A model generated the notes under the pieces. The model had not been told where the DNA came from. It saw only the letters and a list, made by a program, of their open reading frames with translations, and searched no databases. Source: Pogostemon cablin (taxonomy: Eukaryota > Streptophyta > Magnoliopsida > Lamiales > Lamiaceae). From it: DNA of 64,000 nucleotides. The stretch lies in the NCBI GenBank assembly GCA_023678885.1, contig CM042962.1, positions 18,304,336-18,368,335 of the forward strand. Reading direction: 5' to 3'. The position numbers and the translations under genes were made by a program. Of this stretch, positions 55,227 through 64,000 are shown one piece after another; positions within the stretch are counted from its first letter, which is position 1, and each line of letters starts with the position of its first letter.

Positions 55227-57008
55227 AGAGTACGTGGTGTGACTCACCACTTGAGTGTGCTTGATATGATGATGATTAGAGGTCTTCTTGTAAAATTGGA
55301 TCAATCTTAAAATTTTTCTCATGAGTTTGGTATGATTTTAGTACGATTGGTTGTGTTGAAGTACATGATAGTCCATATTTTTATTGTAATTATTGAGCTA
55401 ATGGTTTTTGATGAGTTGTTGAGCATAAATGAAGTGTAGTGAAAACACAAAGTAGGCCCGGAGATCAAGTCGAGAGTTGTTGTGCATTCAATCCGGAAGC
55501 TCGTGCCAACCATTTTAATTACCAAATGCCTCTCTAAGAGAGTTCACTTTACATCTCATCACTTCTATATGCTTAGCATGAATTGATTTTGATTTGGATT
55601 GAGGTGATTAGCATGCTATTTCATTTGTTATGTTTGTGGGAGGTTTACTTTCATAATTTAAGATTTCATTTTCAATCTAAGATGGGGATACTTGTGAGCT
55701 TACTTGATTATGGATGTTATGAATGTGTTCTTAATTCTCTAATGATGGTGATTTTTATTTTTGCATGTTATTTGTTTTTGTATTGTTTGTTGTTGGTGTG
55801 TCTTTATTTTATGTTTTGTGTGTTTCTTATTCTTATTTAGGGATGTTTGGTAGATTGTTTTAGGGATGTCGTGAGTCGTTTTTGAATATTAGTGATGACA
55901 TGTTGTTGTGATAAGTGATAACAAATTATGAATAAGAATATCTACGCTTTGAAATTATGACATGTTTTACTTAACTTGTTCAATTTTGAGATGAATGTGG
56001 TGTAATAAGTTCCTCAAAGACTGATCGGTAGGTTTGATAAATTAGAACTTGCTCAATGACTATAGGAACGAGCCCGATTAGTAGAGATTAGTGAGATGAT
56101 CTTAGGTCATCCTTGTTATTCATAGTCATTGCCATATATTTTCTTACCATGAACATCATTCCTAGTCAATCACTTTAAGCCTTTAAGCTTATTTATTGTG
56201 AATTTAGCACATTACAAGCCATGATTGCCCACTTAAGCCCTATATGCATACCTTTGTGTAGGTGATTGAGGAGATGGTGGTTATAAAGGTTTGATGAGAT
56301 ATTGTACAAAAGAAGAAAGGAAATGGTAAGCAAATAAGAAAAGGATGAAAAGAGCTCAAGTAAGAATGCACATGAAACCTTAAAACAAAAAAAGGAGCAA
56401 AGGAACAACAAGATGCTCAAGCAAATAAAAGTCAAAAGAAGGAAGCGCACAATCAAAAGAAGCTCAATTCAAGAAGAATGATGATGATTAGTGCTTATGA
56501 TCAACAAAGATAAGAAAGGAAGAAAGAAAAGTGAAGGAATGGAGAAAATTGGCCATCTCTTCGATAACTTATACTTGATCAGTCACTCTTATCTAAATTC
56601 TTCCTACTCTACCAAAAAGCCTATCATTGCATCCAAATATAAGGACTTTTTTTATCACTAATTGAAACTTTTGTGGTTTGTGAATGTAGTCCGCGAGCAG
56701 GCTTATAGCGACTCTAGCCAATCGGTTAAGGAGTGTTGATTTACCTCATTATATAGAGTGTTGAGTGAAATTGATATCTGATGTGAGGCTTGGACAGGAA
56801 AGGTCTATATTACCCTTTATTCTCTTAAAATTGAACTTGTTAATATTTTTGCATGTTATGAGTTTATGGTTGTAGGATGACTTGACATAGTTTTGAATCC
56901 TTATTATTATTGATGTGTTATTACTTATATTCGTTAGTATTTTCCTAGGTGAAAATCTCTCCCCTTGGTTTATCATTTTCGTTGTTCAGGGACGCACAAC
57001 ACTTTATA
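55227..57008 (+). other. 3' UTR of element E
   Basis: Non-coding sequence up to the polypurine tract. It shares 'gatcttaggtcatcc' (56098) with Z and A. Open frames here are short and have no recognisable motif. Confidence 0.65.
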
Positions 57009-57019
57009 TTTGGGGGGTG

Positions 57020-57749
57020 TGATGAGTGATATTTTCACCTAGATTTTAGTATTTTTTTATCCATTTTTTATTATTTTATCCATATTTATGTATATTTTGG
57101 CTGTGTATTGTGTTTTTATGAAAATGTATGAGAATAAGCTTAAACATATGAAAAATAGGTGAAAACGAAGTAAAAACGGAGATGGGAGATGAAACGAAGA
57201 AGAATAAACAGGGCAGCTCCAACATGGGTCGAGTGCAAGCACTCGAGTCGAGCTCGAGCGCACGACCCATGCACCGCGCACGGCCTGTCCAGAATGGCCG
57301 TGAGCCAACACCTGAACAACCTACTAGCCCACCCCGTGCCCAAGTTTAGCACACTAGCTGAGACCAGAATTAGAGCACGAGTCATGTAGGGGACTCGACT
57401 AGAGCTCCATCCGATGCCATAATCTACCGAGAAGACATGACATGACTCAAGCCGTGTACTACAGTCGAGTCGTGTAGGTACAAATTCTTGAAAAAAATCA
57501 GCAAGTCTTCTAGAAGCTTCCAAGGGGTATAAATACCCCTAAGTTCAACATTGATCAGATTTGGCGAGAGTTTTCACTGTTCACATAGATCACACACCAT
57601 TTCTTCTATTTTACACCATCATCTTCATTCATTCACCGTCCATTCCATCTATCTTCATCCAACCATCAAAATCACCATCCTTTTGAGGAAAAGAAGCAAG
57701 GAAGAGAGGAGAATTGCAAAGAGAAGAAGAAGATCGCCATTGGAGCCAT
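57020..57749 (+). mobile_element. LTR G: 3' LTR of element E, truncated
   Basis: TTTGGGGGGTG (57009-57019) is the polypurine tract, and the LTR begins TGATGAGTGATATTTTCACC. The cassette (57230-57480) contains ACTCGAGTCGAGCTCGAGC. TATAAATA lies at 57528-57535 within a GGGGTATAAATACCCC palindrome. It breaks off at 57749, where LTR H starts. Confidence 0.75.
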
Positions 57750-58060
57750 TGATGAGTAATATTTTCACCTAGATTTTAGTGTCTTTTTAGGTCCATTTTC
57801 ATGTTATTTTATCCGTATTTGTATGTTACTTGGTGGTGTTATGTTTTTTTATGGAAATGTGTGTGTGAACTTAATCATATGTAAAACAGGTAAAAACAGA
57901 GCAAAAACAGAGATGGGAGATAAAACAAGGAAGAAGAAACAGGGCAGCATCAACACGGCCGGCGTGTAGAGTACACGAGCCGTGTTGCAGCACACGGCCC
58001 GTGTACCAAACACGGGCCTATGAGAAAAAATTCTTAAAAGAAAAGAAAAAGGAACTGTTG
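57750..58060 (+). mobile_element. LTR H: 5' part of a second LTR of the same family
   Basis: It begins TGATGAGTAATATTTTCACC, closely related to LTR G for about 200 bp up to ACAGGGCAGC. The cassette that follows is built from different words (ACACGGCC, ACACGAGCCGTGT, ACACGGCCCGTGT). It loses similarity after about 58050. Confidence 0.7.
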
Positions 58061-58677
58061 AAACTGTTTGTTTTCGAGTTGCTGAAATTATCTAGAAAAC
58101 AGTGATATTTTCAAGTGTTACACCTGCTGTTCCGAGTCTTGAAAAGGATCAGGTGTGGGGAGATTATAAGTGCAAGAAAAGGTTGTTGTGAAAAGGAAAT
58201 TTGGGAATGGTGGAAGTTTCGATTGGTAAAGATCACATGTTGTGAAGTGATGCATTTAGCCATTTTTAACTCCCTTTTTACCTTACCCTGACCTAAAACC
58301 CCATTACAACCCATTCAAAGACCCTTTGATTGTTGCACATGATTCATCTGAAATTGGTGGAGAATTGATTTGGGAGCAAGCCTATGGTAATGACTTTTCT
58401 TATTCAATTTTTGAGTGATCTTGCTACCTAAATCATATAATTGAGTGTCATTGAGTGAATCTTAGTGAGGCCATAGAATTTTGAAAAGATTTGATACCAT
58501 GAAAGTTGCAAACTTTGAGTGAAGAGTCACGTTTCATTTAGTTCTGAATGCTCATTCATTGCTTGTCTCTTGAAGTGTGTAATTTTCATTTACCTTGGTA
58601 GATGGAGTTCCTTGGTTTTCTATTCTCTATGATTTTGATTTGCTTGAGGACAAGCAAAATTTAGGTGTGGGGAGATT
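58061..58677 (+). other. 3' UTR-like sequence and polypurine tract preceding LTR F
   Basis: No gene was recognised. The end is 'gaggacaagcaaaa' followed by GGTGTGGGGAGATT (58664-58677), a polypurine tract next to the TGATAAATC start of LTR F. A similar GGTGTGGGGAGATTA occurs at 58153. Confidence 0.6.
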
Positions 58678-59957
58678 TGATAAATCATATTGTCGCATGA
58701 TTATTTGATGGTAATTAAGTCTATTTGATTTAATTATATATTTTTATGTGCTAATATTGACTTATATTATTTTTAGGAGATAATTATTTTAATTATTTGA
58801 ATTTATGTGGAAACATGTTATGAAAGGAACAAATAAGGAAATATATCTTCCACATATTTTTAGGATTGGATCTGTCTCATATCCTGTGGAGAAGGCACAA
58901 TAAATTAGATAATAAGAAAAGAGGAGATCTTGAGATATTTTTGGAAGCACAAATAAGGAAAGAGATCAAGAGAAAGAAGAAAAAGATATTATTTTATTTT
59001 TGGGCTGTAATACACGTGAATTTAGATGAGAATTCACGATCAGAATAGGGATTAGAAGACAAGGAGCAGAACACGAACTAATCAGCAGATTGGCATGAAG
59101 ATTGAAGATCACCATCAGACATCATCCTGGTTTTATTATTGTATTTTAATTTTGTTTTTGCTATGAACATGCGGGGCTAATCCCCTTTTCTAGTTTAGGA
59201 TTCGTGAACCTCCCGTAGAATTATTAATTTAATTATTAAGTGTTTTTCATTGAATCTTGTGTACAAGTTTATTTTATTACACGTTTTGATGTTCCTTATA
59301 GTAATTTAATAATTATTTTGGCCTGATCAACTAATTTAATTATTTTATCACTGAATGTTATTCCATGAACTATGATCCGTAATTGTTGTAGGAATTGGAT
59401 TAAGTAACAAATAGAGATTATTCCCTCTAGGTGTAATAGAATATAGGTTGTATGATACCTAGCTGGATTTCGTAGCCTAGTAATCATATGTTTAGAGTTT
59501 TAATGCGTTTATGAGTTCGAATCCATAGGGTCACCCGTAGATAGTTCAATTTAGTGGTCGTACCTTATTTGATTAATATAAAAACATTCAGATTGATTGG
59601 TCCTACTGTCAATCTAGGGATTTGAGTTTGCACATTATGCTAGATGTTTAATTCCTATAATTAATTAATTTAGTAAATGGGAGGGGATCGACATCCTAAA
59701 ATAGACTTTTATCACCTGATTAATTTTATAATAAAATTTCATCTACGTTATTAATTAAAAATTACATTAATTTGTCATTCATGTTATTTATAATTTTCAC
59801 ATACAAAACCCCACTATTTATTTTAATCGTTTTGAACACTTATATTTAACTAAAATTCATTATACTCTCTTGGGTTCGACCCATACTTGTCATTATACTA
59901 AGTATTTTAGTAAGTCGAAAATAAATTATATTTTGGTAGGCCGGCGACAGCCTATTA
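58678..59957 (+). mobile_element. LTR F: 3' LTR of another gypsy-type element
   Basis: About 1280 bp from TGATAAATCA to CAGCCTATTA, with the final CA changed to TA. The right end 'GGGTTCGACCCATACTTGTC' plus 'GGCCGGCGACAGCCTATTA' resembles other Ty3/gypsy LTR ends. No primer-binding site follows, which agrees with a 3' LTR. Confidence 0.65.
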
Positions 59958-60389
59958 GTATGTCCAAATTGAAGCAGTAATATTTGTTGTTTGACATCAA
60001 TTGACGATTTCGATATTCTTAAAGTTCTTTACTGCGTTGTATGTTTTCCTTGATATGGAATTTTTTCATTGTTTTCTCATTCATGATTTGATGATCGAAG
60101 ACAATGAGTTCGCATTCAAAGGAATTGGTTTTTCCCTTGTATTGGGCAGTGGCCACATTGAACTATGCAAGGAAATTGGAATAATTCTGGATTTTGTGCG
60201 GCCAAACTTTGTTCATTTGGATAATTTTACGTTCAGTGCTCTCCAATTCTATACATGCAACTAAGTAAGAAGTAAGTGGAGTTTTTTTTCACTTTTTGTT
60301 AATGTTATTTTTACTCTAAAAATATTGCAGTCTAATATTATAAATTATTATTATTATTATTATTTTCATTCCTTATATCAAATATTGTT
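59958..60389. other. Stretch without a recognised gene
   Basis: An 87-codon plus-strand open frame (60001-60264) has no similarity I can name and no splice or promoter context. A short (TTA)n run lies at 60347-60363. Confidence 0.4.
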
Positions 60390-61325
60390 GGGTTCGAGTT
60401 CGGCTCGTTTATTAATCGAGCTCAAAAATCAGGATCGACTTGGCTCGTTTAAATTAACAAATGAATTTGAACGAATTTTTTATCGAATCGATGCTCAAAT
60501 AGTTCACGAATGGGTCGGATCGTTTACATCCCTAATTATTAATAAATTTTATATATATTAAACGTAAAATAAAAATTTTCTATCTCAAAATAAAACTTTT
60601 GTAACCTGAGCAGGCTATATATAATATATTAATATATATGTATATGTATATTCAAATATTAATTGTATTTTTTTAAAAAAAATCATAATTAATGGTATAT
60701 TTTTTAAAAATTTAAAACATGTTTGTGAAGTTATTTTTTAGCCTAAAAATGAGTTGTTCACAAGTTCCCTAACGAAACTATTCGCGACTCTCTTAGGGGA
60801 TGTTTTTTCTGGGTTTTAAAACCCCAGAATTAGAATTGAAATATCACACCCAATTTTTAAAAACCACCCATATATATACTTATATACATTTTCTCTCCTC
60901 AATTAATACACTTTCTCTCTTTATCTCTCTTCTCTCATCTACTTTCTTACATAAATTAATACATTCTTACACATTGATTTGACATAACGCTAAAACATAC
61001 CCTATCAAAAACCCAAAACAAACACAACATCACTATTCATAATTTTCAAACTCCCCAAAATCCCAAACAAACATCACCTTAACGAACCTGTTTGCCAGCC
61101 AATTAATAAACCTATTTGTGAACAGTTCGCGAGCCTCTTAAACAAAGATGCTCGCGAGCTCATGAACCAATTACTGCTGGTTTTGAGTTTAGCTCGTTTA
61201 TTAATCGAGCTCAAAAATCAGGCTCGGCTCGGCTCGTTTAAATTAACAAATGAATTCGAATGAATTTTTTATCGAATTGATACTCAAATAGTTCACGAAT
61301 AGATCGGATCATTTACATCCCTATT
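60390..61325. repeat. Pair of about 140-bp direct repeats flanking 650 bp (hAT-like dispersed repeat)
   Basis: 60395-60532 and 61184-61323 share GGCTCGTTTATTAATCGAGC, TCAAAAATCAGG, TCAAATAGTTCACGAAT and the end GTTTACATCCCTA or ATTTACATCCCTA. The GGGATGTAAA end is common in short hAT-like plant repeats; the class is a guess. Confidence 0.65.
60796..61078. mobile_element. Tourist-like MITE with TTA duplication
   Basis: 283 bp with ends GGGGATGTTTTTTCTGGG and (reverse complement of the right end) GGTGATGTTTGTTTGGGA. TTA flanks it at 60793-60795 and 61079-61081, as expected for PIF/Harbinger. It is nested between the direct repeats at 60395 and 61184. Confidence 0.8.
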
Positions 61326-61699
61326 GCGGGTTATAGTTATAAGACTGTAAGCAATTCTGATTCACTTTATCTTATTTTTTTCTAGACTTTTAAGCATTAA
61401 GAATGTATTGTATTTTAATTGTTCTAAAATTGTTCCATTATTTAGTTAGGGTGGTAGACCTAGGAAGTAAATTGCATTGATTTGTACAAGAAAACACATT
61501 GGAATAAGGATAAAGTTTGGGCTAAAGGCACTGAATATATTCACAAAATTATTTATTTTAAAAATATTTTGATTGAGTATATTATATATATATTATGTTT
61601 AATTTTGATTTATATCTATTTAAATTTAACTCTTGTACGTATGTCAAGAGAAAATGATGTAGCTATTTGGTGAATTGAAAAAAGACATTTAAAAACACT

Positions 61700-63277
61700 G
61701 ATGAGTGTCTAATCAAGGGACAACGTTTGTGATGAAATCTTAGGGACACTATCGGGTTATATACCAGGGCTTGGTCAAGGTCCTAATTAAACCTGCTAAA
61801 TTGTGGACAACATTTGTTATGAAATCTTAAGGACACTATCGGGTTATATACCAAGGTTTAGTCATGGTCCTAAACCTGCTAAATATTTGTCTGGTTATAA
61901 TAGGTTGACTAATGCTGAGCTTAGGGGACAACTTAAATCTATGAATTGGTGGACACAAAACTCTCATTGCAAACTACACAAATTGACATCCGAAACTTGA
62001 AAGAGAGCATGTAATCATATCAAAGGATAACAACATAACTTCTTCAAAATATAGCACCTGAAGAGTATGAGTTGGTTATTGAAAAAATGAGTTCATCAAC
62101 ACACGAATAGTATGTGAGGTACTATTCAAATATCTCTCTTTATTAGGAAGAATCTAATATAAGATCTGCCGTGTGCTTATTTTAACTTTCACTATGATGG
62201 TAATAAGGTTGTGCATAAGTAGAGTAGAGAAATGTATTCTTAATTTTATTAAGGTTGGGTATGGGCTGTACCTCCCCCATTTTACTTTTTATTTAATCCC
62301 CTTTCCTTTTTAATTTACAACTTTGCAAGCGATTCTTGTTGAGTGTATTGTCTTTTTTTATTTCACAGTTTTTTTCTTCTTTTACATATACTATTATTCT
62401 AACATATTATTTTATAATACTGCTGCTATTTATTTTATAATACTCATGTACATGGAGAGAGAGAGAGAGAGAGGCTATTAGATGAGAGATTGTGTTACCA
62501 CAGTTTCTACAATCACTTTTAATATCTTATTATAATATTGTTGAATATCTTATCAAAAATCTATATGAAGTGTTCTATCTGTAATGTTTATTATTTAAGT
62601 AATTTATTACATTACTATTATTATTTTTCTTATCTTGACATGTTGTTGACCTATGTATCAAAGCTTTTGGCACGAGATAACATTCTCTTTATTATTTTTA
62701 AAAATACTACAACTAACAGATAGTTGTACAGTTGAAGGACAAATACTTGAGAAGTAATTAGATAATGTCCTTTTGTAATTTTTGCAAGATATAGTTTTTA
62801 ATTTAATTTATTTTTTGACTGAGAACTTGAAATTTTACATATTATAAATTATATACTTACAACTGATTTAGATATTTACAAAAATATCTTGAATAATATT
62901 AATACATTGTTTAGCGAGGAAAATACAAATTCGTTGCTAAATTTGCGATGATTTTGTATTCTTTATTGTCGTTATATACGATGAAATTGTTTTTCATTTC
63001 TAATATATGTAATGAAAATTTAAATTTCATCACACAACATTCTGATGAATATTAAGATTGCGTAGCTAATGTTAGCAACAAATTAAATTTTATAGTTAAC
63101 TCTTTGCGGTGAAATAAAATACGAAGTTCAAAATTTTCGTCGCAAACCAAGAAGCTACGCTCTTGTGGCGTCAACTCATGGCGATGAGCAAATTTCATTG
63201 CTAACACACTTTAACGACGAAATATCATGGTTAGCAATGAAATATTTTCATCGCTATTCCTTCATTTTCTTGTAGTG
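61700..63277. mobile_element. Decayed CACTA element, right terminus at 63277
   Basis: The end reads, reversed, CACTACAAGAAAATGAAGG. Left of it are subterminal repeats such as TTAGCAATGAAATATTTTCA and TTTCATTGCTAACA. A tandem duplication at 61718-61890 (period 87) encodes ILRTLSGYIPRFSHGPKPAK, which resembles the GxxRxGYVxGLGxGPKP-type block I associate with CACTA-encoded Transposase_24-like proteins. The left terminus was not found. Confidence 0.55.
62455..62473. repeat. (GA)n microsatellite
   Basis: About nine GA units. Confidence 0.9.
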
Positions 63278-63389
63278 TAATATAATTGGCATTATTAATA
63301 TGTCCGTGACAAATTGTCCCAAACATTTACTAAGGAAAATTTAAATTTCTCACTAATATGATAAATAAATAAATAAAGTCAATGCTTGT

Positions 63390-63725
63390 TTGCGTGAGAC
63401 TATCTCATGAATCTCATTTTTGATGCGGAGCTCCAACGAGATACATATAATTTAATTAGGCAATATCATAGTAGGAAACTTTGTTAATTATTTCAATGCC
63501 ACTTTCCTATGACAAACACTTGTGTAAGACCATCTCAAAATTATAAAATTTAAATAAAAAGTGATAGTCGAATTAATAAAAAGTGATAGTGGTGCAATGA
63601 ATTATTTCATTAACAATTATTTGTATAAATAAAAAGTAATAATATTTCTAAGGAAAAATAATAATATTTTTGACAAAAATGGATTTTTTGTTTTTCAGTA
63701 AAAGTTTTCTCATGTGAGACGATCT
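63390..63725. repeat. GTGAGAC-type palindromes, right cluster
   Basis: GTGAGACTATCTCATG near 63393, GTAAGACCATCTC near 63523, and TGTGAGACGATCTCA near 63714, with 'AAAAAGTGATA' tracts between. They belong to the family seen at 10608-16160. Confidence 0.6.
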
Positions 63726-64000
63726 CAAGCAAGTGTTGCTTATTTCCTTCTGAAATGGTAAATTATATTTCAGAACTTAATATAACATTATATAAGTGAG
63801 ATATACAATGTCATGCACAAAATTTTAGACAAAAAGAGCTAAAGCCTACTGTATAAAAGGGCTAGCTAACAATGTTTTGAAGTCTAGCTATCTCCAGCAT
63901 GATGCTCTTCGCTATAGTCTTAGCCGACTTCATTATTCCTTCAAAAATGGTAGCATTGCAGGCTAACCATAAATGATATGCGAATGATTCAAGTGAGATG
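63726..64000. other. AT-rich right edge without a recognised feature
   Basis: No motif, repeat end or convincing open frame was seen. Confidence 0.4.

Noticed and set aside
57520..57540. GGGGTATAAATACCCC as a functional dyad operator
   Set aside because: Explained more simply as a TATA box in a chance palindrome; LTR H is truncated before this point, so conservation cannot be judged.
59505..59540. GAGTTCGAATCCATAGGG looked like a tRNA T-arm
   Set aside because: No acceptor stem, anticodon arm or D-arm can be fitted around it; it lies inside LTR F.
60001..60264. 87-codon plus-strand frame
   Set aside because: No recognisable domain. It directly follows LTR F with no gene signals. I could not support a product.

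Overview
This window looks like a repeat-dense stretch of an angiosperm nuclear genome, probably a eudicot. It is AT-rich, has plant-type splice sites, and is packed with LTR retrotransposons of the Athila branch of Ty3/gypsy. It also holds Stowaway and Tourist MITEs, a Copia solo LTR, and a CACTA DNA transposon carrying fragments of recognisable plant genes (ATP-citrate lyase A, a SYP13-type syntaxin, probably P58IPK). No intact host protein gene was recognised. Two possible first exons of host genes are reported at low confidence.

Layout. Bases 1-3058 are the 3' end of a plus-strand Athila-type element (Z): the C-terminus of its ORF downstream of pol, a 3' UTR, a polypurine tract and a 1.49 kb LTR. 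Bases 3059-16344 are AT-rich host DNA with MITEs, tandem repeats, a foldback element and many copies of a GTGAGACSGTCTCAC palindrome. A Copia 3' LTR stub follows at 16345-16587. From 16605 to about 60000 there is a nest of Athila-type elements. Element B (plus) starts with an LTR at 16605, is split by element A (minus, 17923-33200), and resumes in mid-gag at 33201. It runs through PR, RT, RNase H, a gutted integrase and a spliced downstream ORF to 39969. Element D (minus) is an LTR plus a short 3' UTR (39970-41571). Element C (minus, 41572-53330) has lost most of pol, and its left LTR is split by a 4.8 kb CACTA element. Element E (plus, 53331-57019) keeps only gag and protease. Three LTRs (G, H, F) follow up to 59957. 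The right end holds a repeated hAT-like segment with a nested Tourist MITE, a decayed CACTA element, and more GTGAGAC palindromes.

How the parts relate. Every gag-pol copy is broken by stops, frameshifts or deletions, so nothing here appears able to transpose on its own. The elements nevertheless share non-coding architecture that ordinary domain annotation would miss. (1) The ORF downstream of pol looks like a self-contained transcription unit: a promoter-like block, a CT-rich leader, a 16-nt first exon, a phase-1 intron and a long second exon. This is seen in both A and B. (2) Tandem hairpins with exact 7/14/7 geometry and compensatory stem changes lie in the 3' UTRs of Z, A and C. (3) Cassettes of short inverted words lie just upstream of LTR TATA boxes, in the gag-protease linker, and upstream of the downstream ORF; their wording changes between families while position and grammar stay. 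(4) A hairpin abutting a second, internal polypurine tract lies shortly after the pol stop. These four are the observations most worth following up.
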